The position numbers and the translations under genes are program-made. The notes beneath the pieces are model-generated. The model made no database searches, was not told the origin of the DNA, and saw only the letters and a list, made by a program, of their open reading frames with translations. From CAZXGD01 sp046350455 (GTDB taxonomy: Bacteria; Planctomycetota; Phycisphaerae; Phycisphaerales; SM1A02), in the NCBI GenBank assembly GCA_046350455.1, contig JAXMAM010000004.1:62001-126000 (forward strand): a stretch of 64,000 nt of DNA, given 5' to 3'. Below, one piece after another: positions 18,494 to 27,001 of the stretch; positions within the stretch are counted from its first letter, which is position 1; every line of letters begins with the position of its first letter.

Positions 18494-19312
18494 ATGAGTG
18501 GCACCAAGGCAATCTGGATCACCGCCATCCTGCTCCTTGGGGCAGCCGCGCTGGTGGCCTTTCTGCCAGACTCCAAGCCAGACAGAGTGCCTGATCTTGG
18601 ACCTCGGAAGCCGCCGCCCGCCGTCACGTCCGGCGCTGCAGCGCCCACTCCGCCAGCGACCGCGGCTTCAGCGTCCGCGGCGCCAGCGCCCACGGCACCA
18701 GCGTCCGCTGCCACCGCACCAGCGCAGCCTGCCAAGAAGGCTCCGGTGCAGCGCGCGCCCAACGCAGTGGATCTTGGCATGGACCAGACCATCAAGGGCG
18801 CCACGGTGGTGGCTGGCAACATCGTGCCTGTGAAGGACCCCGCCACCGGCGAGGAGTACCTGCTGGCCGACGGCAAGTACCAGATCCGCGGCAAGGGCAC
18901 GCAGGAGTCACCCTATCGCGTGAGCTGGGAATGCCTGGCCAGCGCGCAGGATTCGTACATTCCACGCTTGAATGAGCTGGAGATGCCGCAGCGCGTGGCC
19001 CTGCTCAACGGCAAGTGGGTTCAGATTGATGGCTACCTGGCCTTTCCGTTGCTGCTGGCAGAGACCTCCGAGCTCCTCATCATGCTCAACCAGTGGGACG
19101 GCTGCTGCATCGGCGTACCACCCACGCCCTATGACGCCATCGAGATGAAGCTGGAGAAGCCCGCCCGCCGCACAGGCGGCCACGCCATGTTCAGCTTCGG
19201 CCGCGCCACCGGCGTGCTGCGTGTGGAGCCATATCTGGCCGACACCTGGCTGGTGGGCCTGTACGTGCTCGACCGCAGCTCGCTGAACCAGAACGCCCAA
19301 CCAGAACTGTGA
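18494..19312 (+). CDS. DUF3299 domain protein, N-terminal membrane anchor
   Basis: 272 residues. A transmembrane segment (about 5-24) is followed by an Ala/Pro-rich linker (about 40-85). The C-terminal DUF3299 domain has WECLAS (about 145), NGKWVQIDGYLAFP and GCCIGVPPTPYDAIEM (about 203-218), which align with the family pattern of G-x-C-I-x-V-P-P-P. The family's usual His after C-I is Gly here. The domain's biochemical role is unknown. The gene follows its ABC partners by 37 bases and its TGA overlaps the next start, so it belongs to the same transcript. Start at ATG 18494. Confidence 0.85.
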   Translation: MSGTKAIWITAILLLGAAALVAFLPDSKPDRVPDLGPRKPPPAVTSGAAAPTPPATAASASAAPAPTAPASAATAPAQPAKKAPVQRAPNAVDLGMDQTIKGATVVAGNIVPVKDPATGEEYLLADGKYQIRGKGTQESPYRVSWECLASAQDSYIPRLNELEMPQRVALLNGKWVQIDGYLAFPLLLAETSELLIMLNQWDGCCIGVPPTPYDAIEMKLEKPARRTGGHAMFSFGRATGVLRVEPYLADTWLVGLYVLDRSSLNQNAQPEL

Positions 19313-21174
19313 CCTCCATGATGCCACTCTCCACCCTCTCGCTGGCGTTGCTTTCCTCTGCACTGGGCCAGGCCCAGCCCGCGCCGGCCCCCGCGGACGC
19401 TGCTGTCTTTCAGCCCACCATCGCCCGCACCAACCAGTCCTTGTCAGAGGCTGTGGCAGCGCTGGTGAAGGCCCACCCCAATCAGGTGCGCGCCACCACC
19501 TATGGCACCAGCGCTGGCCGCACGCCGCTCACCGCGCTCACGCTGAGCAGCAACCTGGACACTGCAGACAGCCGGCCAGGCATTCTGGTGGTGGCTGGTC
19601 TGGATGGCGCGCGCTGGGCGTCCACAGAGACAGCGCTGGCCATGGCGGAGCAGCTTCTGACCAAGCACCCACAGCTGCTGGACACCGTCACCGTCTACGT
19701 CATGCCGCGCGCCAATCCCGATCCAGCGGAAGCGTTCGCCAAGGGTCCCAAGATGGACTACTCGGGCAATGTCATGCAGCACGACAACGACCGGGACCGT
19801 CGCACTGGGGAGAATCCGCCTCAGGATCTGAACGGCGACGGCTTCATCACCATCATCCGCACCAAGGACGCGCCCCCGCCCTATGACAATCCCACGCTGG
19901 TGGCAGACCCAGCCGACCCGCGCATTCTGAAGAAGCCAGATCCGCTCAAGGGCGAAGTGGCGGAGTACACGGTGTTCACAGAAGGCGTGGACCTGGACGG
20001 CGACGCCCGCATCGCAGAAGACGGCCCGGGCGGCGTGGTGATGGATCGCAACTTCCCCCAGCGCTGGCCAGAGTTTGAGGACGAGGCCGGCGCGTTCCCG
20101 CTGGCTGCGCCAGAAGCGGAAGCCGTGGTGCGCTGGGTGACAGCGCATCCCAGCCTGGTGGCGGCGTACGTCATCGGCCGCCTGGATACGGTGGTGAATG
20201 CGCCGGATGGCAAGGCCAAGACCGAAGTGAACCAGCCTGCCATGATCGGTGAAGAGGACGCCAAGGCCTACGCCGAAGTGGCGCGCAAGTATCGCGAGAT
20301 CGTGGGACAGACCCGCGCCACCGAGGCGGATTCGGGCGGCAGCCTGGTGGCGTGGTTGAACGCCCAGCGCGGCGTGCCGACCTTTGCCACGCAGCTCTGG
20401 GGCCGCCCCGACGCGCCTCCCAAGGCAGGCGAGGAGAAGAAGCCCGCCGATGGCGCAGATGGCAAGCCCGCAGACAAGACCGCTGACAAGCCCGCGGACG
20501 CAGCGCCCGGCGGCGCGCCACCCGCGGGAGAAGCACCGCCTGCAGGCGGTCGCGGCCGCCGTGGTGGCCGCGGTGGCCCGCCGCCAGCGCGCCCCACTCC
20601 CACCAGCACAGAAAAGGTGGAAGCCGTTTCTGCAGACGACGCTGCCTGGCTTGCGGTGAGCGACGCCCAGGGTGGTGCTGGGTTCGTGAAGTGGACCACC
20701 GTGCAGCACCCGCAGCTGGGAACCGTGGAGGTGGGTGGCTGGGTGCCAGGCTGGCGCGAGAATCCGCCGCTGGACCAGGTTCTTGTGCTGGCTGCCAAGA
20801 ATGCGGACTTCATCCAGTATCTGGCCGAGTCCCGCGCGCAGGTGCAGCTGGAGACACCGCAGGTGCAGGTCATGGGGCCCGGCGTGTACCTGGTTCGAAC
20901 GCGACTCTTGAACCGCGGACGCCTGCCCACCATGGAGCAGGGTGGACGCAACAACGGCACCACCCCAGCGCACGTGGTGCGCGTCAGCACGCCCGTGGAC
21001 CGGATCAAGTCTGGCCAGCGCATGCAGGTGGTGCGCGGCCTCTCGCCGGGCGACGCACGAACCATGGAGTGGGTGATCACCGCCGCACCCGAAGAGGTGA
21101 TCGAGCTGGAACTCCTGTTCGCTGGCAAGCCAATTGGATCGTTCTCGATCCGCAACGGGGAGGTGCTGAAGTGA
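19309..21174 (+). CDS. Degenerate M14 carboxypeptidase-like secreted protein
   Basis: 621 residues with an N-terminal signal (cleavage near ALGQAQP). The fold follows zinc carboxypeptidases: VVAGLDGARWASTE (about residues 92-105) at the HxxE position, MDRNFPQRW (about 245) at the Arg/Asn site, and FATQLWG (about 360) at the catalytic Glu. The HxxE His and Glu are Asp and Arg, the third zinc His is absent (AAYVIGRLDT), and the catalytic Glu is Gln, so it should not bind zinc or cut peptides. Acidic loops LNGDGFIT and LDGDARIAEDG resemble calcium sites. A Lys/Pro/Gly-rich low-complexity insert occupies about 380-430. It is coupled by GTGA overlap to an intact paralogue. Confidence 0.85.
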   Translation: MTSMMPLSTLSLALLSSALGQAQPAPAPADAAVFQPTIARTNQSLSEAVAALVKAHPNQVRATTYGTSAGRTPLTALTLSSNLDTADSRPGILVVAGLDGARWASTETALAMAEQLLTKHPQLLDTVTVYVMPRANPDPAEAFAKGPKMDYSGNVMQHDNDRDRRTGENPPQDLNGDGFITIIRTKDAPPPYDNPTLVADPADPRILKKPDPLKGEVAEYTVFTEGVDLDGDARIAEDGPGGVVMDRNFPQRWPEFEDEAGAFPLAAPEAEAVVRWVTAHPSLVAAYVIGRLDTVVNAPDGKAKTEVNQPAMIGEEDAKAYAEVARKYREIVGQTRATEADSGGSLVAWLNAQRGVPTFATQLWGRPDAPPKAGEEKKPADGADGKPADKTADKPADAAPGGAPPAGEAPPAGGRGRRGGRGGPPPARPTPTSTEKVEAVSADDAAWLAVSDAQGGAGFVKWTTVQHPQLGTVEVGGWVPGWRENPPLDQVLVLAAKNADFIQYLAESRAQVQLETPQVQVMGPGVYLVRTRLLNRGRLPTMEQGGRNNGTTPAHVVRVSTPVDRIKSGQRMQVVRGLSPGDARTMEWVITAAPEEVIELELLFAGKPIGSFSIRNGEVLK

Positions 21175-23045
21175 ACCGCATGCATGGAATCACCCAGCGC
21201 GTGACGCACGCCCTCCGCACCACTGGCGCAGCCACGCTGGCTGCCATCGCGCTTCTGGCCGCCCCCACTGCCAGCGCCCAGCAGCAGATCAGCACCAAGG
21301 TGCCCATCGCCTTCGACCGCTTCTACACCGTGGACGAGATGGGCGCGTTGCTGCAGAAGCTGGCCGCGGCCTACCCCGACCTGTGCACGCTGCAGTCCAT
21401 CGGCACCTCCACCCAGGGCCGCCCGCTGTGGATGCTCACCATCAACAACCCCAAGACGGGGGCGGATGGCAGCAAGCCAGGCATGTACATCGACGGCGCC
21501 ATCCACGCCAACGAGATTCAGGCCGCGGAGACAGTGCTCTATACCGCCTGGTACCTGCTCTCTGGCTACGACCAGGTGCCGCGCATCCGCGAGCTGGTGG
21601 ACCGCACCACCTTCTACTTGCTGCCCATGGTGAACCCGGATGGCCGCGCCACCTGGTTCGCCGACCCGCAGACTCCCAACTCAGCGCGCACTGGCCAGGA
21701 GCCCTTCGACAACGATGGCGATGGCCTGGTGGACGAGGACGGCCCCGACGACATGGATGGCGATGGCCACATCACCACCATGTGGCGGCGCGACCCCTTC
21801 GGAACGCACAAGCGCGATCCACGCGACCCCGACCGCATGATCGCCGTCCCCACCGAGCCCAAGGCAGATGGCACGCGCGAGTACGGCGAGTGGTCCTTTG
21901 CTGGCGAAGAGGGGTACGACAACGACGGAGACGGCCAGGTGAATGAGGACGGTCCGGGCGGCTATGACCTGAACCGCAACTTCCCTTCGGGCTGGCAGCC
22001 AGATTCTGTGCAGTTTGGCGCTGGCGCCTATCCGCTCTGCTATCCAGAACCCCGCGCCATCGTGGAGTTCGTGCTGGCGCATCCCAACATTGCAGCGGCG
22101 CAGGCGTACCACAACGCAGGCGGCATGATCCTGCGCGGACCAGGCGCAGAATTCCGGGAGCGCGAGTATCCGCGGGCTGACGTAGCGGTGTACGACCGCA
22201 TCCAGCAGGCAGGGGCGGAGATGCTCCCCTTCTACAAGCCCATGACCATCTGGAAGGACCTGTACACGGTGCACGGTGGGTTGGTGAACTGGTTCGCAGA
22301 AGGGCTCGGCATCATCAGTCTGACCAACGAACTCTGGACGGAGAAGCGCATCCCTCAGAGCGGGGCTGACCCAACGGAGGCGCAGAACGGCTTCTGGGAT
22401 GACCGCATGCTCTTCCGGCAGACCAAGGTGCCGCTGAAGGAGGTGCAGCACCCTGAATACGGCATGGTCCTGGTGGGTGGCGGCACCAAGTTCAGCAGCC
22501 GCATCCCGCCGCCGTTCATGCTGCAGGAAGAGGCGCACCGCAACTTTGCATTCACCATGTTCCATGCGTGGCAGATGCCGCTGCTGCGATTTGAAAGCGT
22601 GGACACGCGCGAGCTCTCGCCTGGCATCTGGGAAGTCACGGTCACCGTGGCCAACGACCGCCTGATTCCCTCGCGCACAGCCCGCGCGGCGGACAAGCGG
22701 ATCGGCGAGCCCGACCTGCTCACGCTGCAAGGCGCGCCTGTGGTGGCTGGCGGCCTCATGCAGCGCCGCACGGACAAGGCCTTTACCGCGCAGGCGGCCA
22801 CGCCCGATGTGCTGCGCGTGGACCGCGGCGTTCCAGGCAACGGCACCACCGCCGCACGATTCCTGGTGAAGGGAGCTGCTGGCACCCCCATCACGCTGAG
22901 CTACCAGGCAGAGAAGGCCACAAGCATCACCACCACCACCGCGCTGGGCAAGTCCTCAGTTCCAGCACAGCCGGCGCCACCCGCTGCGGGCGCACCTCCC
23001 ACTACGCCCGCCAAGCCAGCTGCGCCTGCCAAGCCTGGAGCCTGA
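21171..23045 (+). CDS. Secreted M14 zinc carboxypeptidase, catalytic residues intact
   Basis: 624 residues from GTG 21171, chosen because GGGGAGG lies seven bases upstream and the start overlaps the preceding stop (GTGA). ATG 21180 is the alternative. The signal peptide ends near TASAQQ. All key residues are present: His112 and Glu115 in IHANEIQ, NRN at 268-270 in DLNRNFPSGW, His314 in AYHNAGG, and catalytic Glu387 in LTNELW. It removes C-terminal residues from peptides or glycopeptides in the periplasm. Acidic inserts NDGDGLVDEDGPDD and NDGDGQVNEDGPG resemble calcium loops. An Ala/Pro-rich tail ends the protein. Directly coupled to the degenerate paralogue upstream. Confidence 0.93.
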   Translation: MNRMHGITQRVTHALRTTGAATLAAIALLAAPTASAQQQISTKVPIAFDRFYTVDEMGALLQKLAAAYPDLCTLQSIGTSTQGRPLWMLTINNPKTGADGSKPGMYIDGAIHANEIQAAETVLYTAWYLLSGYDQVPRIRELVDRTTFYLLPMVNPDGRATWFADPQTPNSARTGQEPFDNDGDGLVDEDGPDDMDGDGHITTMWRRDPFGTHKRDPRDPDRMIAVPTEPKADGTREYGEWSFAGEEGYDNDGDGQVNEDGPGGYDLNRNFPSGWQPDSVQFGAGAYPLCYPEPRAIVEFVLAHPNIAAAQAYHNAGGMILRGPGAEFREREYPRADVAVYDRIQQAGAEMLPFYKPMTIWKDLYTVHGGLVNWFAEGLGIISLTNELWTEKRIPQSGADPTEAQNGFWDDRMLFRQTKVPLKEVQHPEYGMVLVGGGTKFSSRIPPPFMLQEEAHRNFAFTMFHAWQMPLLRFESVDTRELSPGIWEVTVTVANDRLIPSRTARAADKRIGEPDLLTLQGAPVVAGGLMQRRTDKAFTAQAATPDVLRVDRGVPGNGTTAARFLVKGAAGTPITLSYQAEKATSITTTTALGKSSVPAQPAPPAAGAPPTTPAKPAAPAKPGA

Positions 23046-23052
23046 CCTGCGC

Positions 23053-24333
23053 GTGGAGCAGCGCGCTGACATCGCAGTGGTGGGCGCTGGCGCCGCCGGG
23101 CTCTTCACAGCGATCTGGGCTGGCCGCACTGCGCAGACCGCTGGCGCGCCCCTGCGCGTGGTGGCGCTGGACAGCGCCGCGCGCCTGGGCGCCAAGATCC
23201 TGGTGGCTGGCGGTGGCCGCTGCAACGTCACGCACCACGCTGTCACCGAGCGCGACTACGCCGGCAGCACCCCGGCGTCCATCCGCAAGGTGCTGCAGCG
23301 CTTTCCGGTGGAGCGCACGCGCGCGTTCTTTGCAGAGTTCGGCGTCCAATTGAAGCAGGAAGAGACTGGCAAGCTCTTCCCCACCACGGACCAGGCCCGC
23401 ACCGTGCTGGACGCTCTCCTGAATGCGGCACACCAGGCCGGCGCGCAGCTGCAGCATCCCGCTCGCGTGGAAAGCATCCAGCGCTCTGGAGATGGCTTTG
23501 AGGTGGGTGGACCCTGGGGGCGCCTGCACGCCCGCACCCTGGTGCTCTGCACGGGCGGCAAGGCGCTGCCCAAGTCCGGCAGCGATGGCCGCGGATACGC
23601 CTTTGCCACAGCGCTGGGGCACACGGTGGCAGAACCCGTGGTGCCAGCGCTGGTCCCGCTGGTGCTGGAGCAGGGGCATTGGCTCACGCTGCTTTCTGGG
23701 CTGGCGCTGCCAGCCGAACTCACGCTCTGGAGCGGCACAGAGAAGCGTCTGGCCACCGCCTCTGGCAGCCTGCTGTGCACGCACTTTGGCATCAGCGGTC
23801 CGGCGGTGCTGGACATCAGCCGGCACCTTCTGGTGGCTCGGAGCGCAGATCCGGGCGCCCACCTCACGGCATCCTGGCTCCCAGGCCAGGACATGGAAGC
23901 TGTGGACGCGCTGCTGGTGCGCACCAAGGAGCGGTCGGTGCTGGCCTGCGTGCGCACGCTGCTGCCCGAGCGCATGGCGCGCGCTGTGTGCCAAGCCGCT
24001 GGACTGGACCCGGCGGCCACCGTGCAGCAGACATCCCGCGAGCGGCGCCGCCAGCTTGCACGCCTCCTGGCCCGCGCGCCGCTGCCAGTGACCGCCGACC
24101 GCGGCTTCACCTTTGCAGAGGCCACAGCAGGTGGCGTGCCGCTGGCAGAGGTGCGGCTGGACACCATGGAAAGCCGGTGCTGCCCCGGGCTCTACCTGGC
24201 TGGCGAGGTGCTGGACGTAGACGGCCGGATTGGCGGGTTCAACTTCCAGTGGGCGTGGGCCAGCGGCCATGTGGCTGGCTGCAGCGCGGCCCGCGCGCTC
24301 ACTCAGCGCGCCCAGAGCGATAGCGCTGGATGA
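23053..24333 (+). CDS. HI0933/BaiN-family flavoprotein oxidoreductase
   Basis: 426 residues from GTG 23053. The FAD-binding Rossmann motif DIAVVGAGAAGLFTA begins the protein. The family signature GAKILVAGGGRCNVT follows at about residues 47-61, with FTFAEATAGGV and the C-terminal second FAD contact GGFNFQWAWASG. Members include BaiN, but most are uncharacterised; no substrate can be inferred. It begins seven bases after the M14 gene, so it may be co-transcribed. Its 3' end overlaps the convergent HExxH gene by 35 bases. Confidence 0.92.
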   Translation: MEQRADIAVVGAGAAGLFTAIWAGRTAQTAGAPLRVVALDSAARLGAKILVAGGGRCNVTHHAVTERDYAGSTPASIRKVLQRFPVERTRAFFAEFGVQLKQEETGKLFPTTDQARTVLDALLNAAHQAGAQLQHPARVESIQRSGDGFEVGGPWGRLHARTLVLCTGGKALPKSGSDGRGYAFATALGHTVAEPVVPALVPLVLEQGHWLTLLSGLALPAELTLWSGTEKRLATASGSLLCTHFGISGPAVLDISRHLLVARSADPGAHLTASWLPGQDMEAVDALLVRTKERSVLACVRTLLPERMARAVCQAAGLDPAATVQQTSRERRRQLARLLARAPLPVTADRGFTFAEATAGGVPLAEVRLDTMESRCCPGLYLAGEVLDVDGRIGGFNFQWAWASGHVAGCSAARALTQRAQSDSAG

Positions 24334-24940
24334 TGTCCCGCAGCATGCGGAGCGCTGCCAGCGCAGGATTGCGGGAGGCGCCGCGCGTGCCGCCATCCAG
24401 GCCAGCGCCCTTGACGTGTCCGCGCCTGCGCACCCGGCGGACCGCTCCGCGCTGCACATGCACCAGCTGCTCGAACGCGGCTGGCGCATGCCGGCGCACA
24501 AACTCGATCTCATTCTCGGTGGTCTCCACTTCGCTGTAGCGCCGCTTGCTGCCGCCGCAGACTCCGTGCTGCACCGCGTGGGTGTATTCATGCACCAGCA
24601 CCACGGTCACCAGAAGCTCCACAGGCAGCTCGATGCCACCGGCCGGCGTGGAAAGCCGCGCCCGCACACGCCGGTACGTGTGCCAGCGCGCCGCAGCGCC
24701 GCGTGGCACGCGGATCTGGATATGCGGAACGCCATAGCCGCGGGCAGGTCGTGGATAGAACGCGCTCCGCCCTGCACCAGCGCGCCAACGCACTGGAATC
24801 GCAGCCAGCCGTTCTGCAGACGCGGCGTCCAGCCGGTATCGCTCCACCACAAAGTGCAGCGCGGCCTGCACCACAGCGGCCTGCCGAGCCGCTGTGAACG
24901 GCGCGCGCCTTCTAGGGCGAGCTGTGCGGGTGGCTTGCAT
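24299..24940 (-). CDS. HExxH-motif protein, putative metallopeptidase
   Basis: 213 residues from ATG 24940. It is basic, with a Pro/Arg-rich start. Residues 117-121 read HEYTH within a hydrophobic stretch (VTVVLVHEYTHAVQHG), a candidate zinc site, followed by an acidic ETTENEIEF region that could supply a third ligand. No signal peptide is visible. I cannot assign it to a named family; SprT-like or ImmA/IrrE-like peptidases are possibilities. Its start overlaps the HIT gene by 29 bases and its 3' end overlaps the convergent flavoprotein gene. Confidence 0.7.
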   Translation of the reverse strand: MQATRTARPRRRAPFTAARQAAVVQAALHFVVERYRLDAASAERLAAIPVRWRAGAGRSAFYPRPARGYGVPHIQIRVPRGAAARWHTYRRVRARLSTPAGGIELPVELLVTVVLVHEYTHAVQHGVCGGSKRRYSEVETTENEIEFVRRHAPAAFEQLVHVQRGAVRRVRRRGHVKGAGLDGGTRGASRNPALAALRMLRDIIQRYRSGRAE

Positions 24941-25400
24941 CCTGCGCAGAGCGTAGCGCGGTGGAGAGACGCCGCACGTAGGAACGCACGTCTGCCTCGG
25001 GCGCTGGCGGCTGATCTCCGCGCTCGACCGCCCGATACCAGTCGGCCACCGCCCACGCCCGCGTGGCGGGGTCTGCGTCGAAGCGCGGAATGAGATGCAC
25101 GTGCAGGTGCGGCGCACCCTGGCCAAACGCAATGGCGTAGACGCGGTCGCATCCGGTCAGCGCCCGCACCGCGCGGGAGACCCGCTGCAGCATGGGACCC
25201 ACCTGGTCTGCCTCCACTGCGTCCAGATCCGCGAACCCTTGCACGTGGCGCACCGTGCCCAGAAACGTCCACCCCACCAGTGGCGCAGGCAGCGGATGAT
25301 GCCGCACCACCCAGCGATCGCACCGGTGCGCCTCCAGCCAGCCGAACTGGGCAGCGTCCTCCTGGATGCGGCAGATGTCGCAGGGCTGCTCTGGGGCCAT
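24912..25400 (-). CDS. HIT family nucleotide hydrolase/transferase
   Basis: 162 residues from ATG 25400. The histidine triad HLHVHLIPR is complete (His98, His100, His102), and an N-terminal CDICRIQ could be part of a zinc site. HIT proteins hydrolyse nucleoside phosphoramidates or dinucleoside polyphosphates. The start overlaps the stop of the MazG-like gene by one base, so the two are coupled. The order tRNA-Gly, tRNA-Arg, mazG-like, HIT, HExxH runs in one direction. Confidence 0.92.
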   Translation of the reverse strand: MAPEQPCDICRIQEDAAQFGWLEAHRCDRWVVRHHPLPAPLVGWTFLGTVRHVQGFADLDAVEADQVGPMLQRVSRAVRALTGCDRVYAIAFGQGAPHLHVHLIPRFDADPATRAWAVADWYRAVERGDQPPAPEADVRSYVRRLSTALRSAQDASHPHSSP

Positions 25401-25684
25401 CACTTGGTTCCCGCTGGACCGCCATCCGTCAGGTACTTCTGGCGGACAGCCTCTTCCAGGTCCACTCCTGCGATGTTGGCCAGCGTGGCCAGCCACGCCA
25501 GCACGTCGGCAAACTCCTCAGACAAGTTCTCCTTGTCCGGCTGGCCCTTCTGCAGCTTGCCCAGCGCGTGCGCCAGTTCACCCACCTCCTCTGTGAACCA
25601 GAGGAAGGTGCCTGCCGCGCCACGAGCGCTGTCGGTGGCGTAGTAGCGATCATGGATGTGCCGCTGAAATTCCCGCAGAGTCAT
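25400..25684 (-). CDS. MazG-like nucleotide pyrophosphohydrolase
   Basis: 94 residues, the compact single-domain form. The MazG pattern is visible: FTEEVGELAHAL (about 31-42) and LSEEFADVLAWLATLANIAG (about 55-74), giving the EExxE and ExxD magnesium sites. It probably hydrolyses non-canonical or excess NTPs to NMP and pyrophosphate. The start MTLREFQ lies 43 bases downstream of tRNA-Arg. A longer open frame upstream merely reads through the two tRNAs. No clear Shine-Dalgarno is seen. Confidence 0.9.
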   Translation of the reverse strand: MTLREFQRHIHDRYYATDSARGAAGTFLWFTEEVGELAHALGKLQKGQPDKENLSEEFADVLAWLATLANIAGVDLEEAVRQKYLTDGGPAGTK

Positions 25685-25727
25685 GGTGCAAGGAGTACCA
25701 CGCGCTGCCAGCGGCTGCAGGATGAAA

Positions 25728-25801
25728 CGTCCTCGGCGGGGCTCGAACCCACAACCTCCGCCTTCGGAGGGCGGCGCTCTATCCAATTGAGCTACGAGGA
25801 C
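25728..25801 (-). tRNA. tRNA-Arg (anticodon CCG)
   Basis: Cloverleaf on the minus strand: acceptor GTCCTCG/CGAGGAC, D-arm AGCTCAATTGGATAGAGC, anticodon stem CCGCC/GGCGG with loop CTCCGAA, and a T-arm with GGTTCGAGCC. Anticodon CCG reads CGG codons. CCA is not encoded. It lies 30 bases after tRNA-Gly. Confidence 0.95.
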
Positions 25802-25831
25802 ACACCAGACGCGCCACCTTGTAGGCGGCGA

Positions 25832-25904
25832 AGCGGGAGACGGGACTCGAACCCGCAACCTGCTGCTTGGAAGGCAGCTGCTCTAGCCATTGAGCTACTC
25901 CCGC
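25832..25904 (-). tRNA. tRNA-Gly (anticodon TCC)
   Basis: Cloverleaf on the minus strand: acceptor GCGGGAG/CTCCCGC, D-arm AGCTCAATGGCTAGAGC, anticodon stem GCTGC/GCAGC with loop CTTCCAA, and a T-arm with GGTTCGAGTCC. Anticodon TCC reads GGA/GGG. CCA is not encoded. It lies just upstream of tRNA-Arg on the same strand. Confidence 0.95.
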
Positions 25905-25953
25905 ACAGGCGCACCAGTGTAGCAGGAGGCCTTGCAGCGCCCGGCCTGCGCAC

Positions 25954-26440
25954 TCAGCCCTTCTGCTTGGGAGCCACCACGGTCAGCGGCACACTTACCT
26001 GCCGCGCAGCCTTGTCCACTGGCTCCCAAGAGCGGCGCAGGAGGAAGCGAATGCTCCCGTCGCCACAGGCCACCGAGTGAAAGGCAAAGGTGGTCCACGT
26101 GCCTGCACCGACCGCGCTGCTGGCCTGACCAGGCTGGCGCAGTTGCAGCGGTGGTGGTGGGCTGACCATCCATCTGCACCACAGTGGCGCTGGGCCAGCC
26201 AGGCTGCCATTCGTATCCCGTTCCCGCCTGGCTGCCCAAGCGCACCTCCAGGTCCTGGCCCATGACCAGTTCCACAGGATGGTCCTGGGCGTCGGCCTTC
26301 TGCGCGGCCTCACCTTGCGCAGCGGGTATCTCCAGCACAGCCTTGTTGCCATCCGCCCGGAGCGGCTGCTGGCATCCCGCCAGCGCCAGACCGGCCACCA
26401 GGCCAGCCCCCGCACCCCAGCAGGTGCGGGCGGTCAGCAC
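25954..26440 (-). pseudogene. Chagasin-like (I42) cysteine protease inhibitor lipoprotein, frameshifted
   Basis: A GTG start at 26440 gives a lipoprotein signal ending LALAGC, then LVMGQDLEVRLGSQAGTGYEWQPG, which matches the chagasin G-x-TGY-x-W loop. The frame is lost near 26120: the expected C-terminal half, VGAGTWTTFAFHSVACG then SIRFLLRRSWEP (the family's RPWE-like loop), continues in another frame to a TGA at 25954. Joined, the two halves make a normal-length inhibitor of about 160 residues, so one indel separates it from an intact gene. It may be a real lesion or a sequencing error. The start overlaps the peroxiredoxin stop by seven bases. Confidence 0.75.
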
Positions 26441-26901
26441 GACGCCACCGCCTGCCGAATGGCGTCAAAGTCCACCTGGTCCTTGGCCTGGTCATTCACC
26501 TTGGCATAGCGGACCACTCCCGAAGCGTCCACCACAAAGGCAGCGCGCTTCCCCACTCCCTTCAGTCCCATGAGGTCCTCGTAGAGCGCGCCATACGTGC
26601 GGCTGACATCCTTGTTGAAGTCAGAGAGCACGTCAAAGGGGATCTGAAGGTCCTGCCGGAACTTGTCCGTCACAAAGGGACTGTCCACGCAGATGCCAAA
26701 GACCTTGGCGCCCACCGCGCCCCACTGGGCCCAGTTGTCCCGGAAATGGCACATCTCGGCGGTGCACACGCTGGAATAGGCCAGCGGGAAGAAGAGGAGC
26801 ACCACCTTCTCCTTGCCGAACAACGCTCCGACATCCACCTCCGTGCCTGGCTTGGAGGGGAGCTTGAACGGGGGTGCCTTGGATCCAATCGCGACAGCCA
26901 T
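26434..26901 (-). CDS. Peroxiredoxin, BCP/AhpE-like
   Basis: 155 residues from ATG 26901. The thioredoxin fold begins GSKAPPFKLPSKPG. The peroxidatic Cys46 lies in AYSSVCTAEMCHF, with a second Cys51 five residues on, the spacing of BCP-type resolving Cys. It reduces hydroperoxides in the cytoplasm using a thiol donor. It is the first gene of a minus-strand run that continues into the chagasin-like gene and the tRNAs. The 269 bases upstream are shared with the divergent surface-protein gene. Confidence 0.93.
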   Translation of the reverse strand: MAVAIGSKAPPFKLPSKPGTEVDVGALFGKEKVVLLFFPLAYSSVCTAEMCHFRDNWAQWGAVGAKVFGICVDSPFVTDKFRQDLQIPFDVLSDFNKDVSRTYGALYEDLMGLKGVGKRAAFVVDASGVVRYAKVNDQAKDQVDFDAIRQAVASC

Positions 26902-27001
26902 GGGGTTTTTCCGGTCCGAGAGGTGGGGACGGGTGGGACACCCCACCCTGCGCTGGAAAGGTAGCGGAATGGACCCAGGGGCGGCAGGACCGCCGTTCAC
27001 C

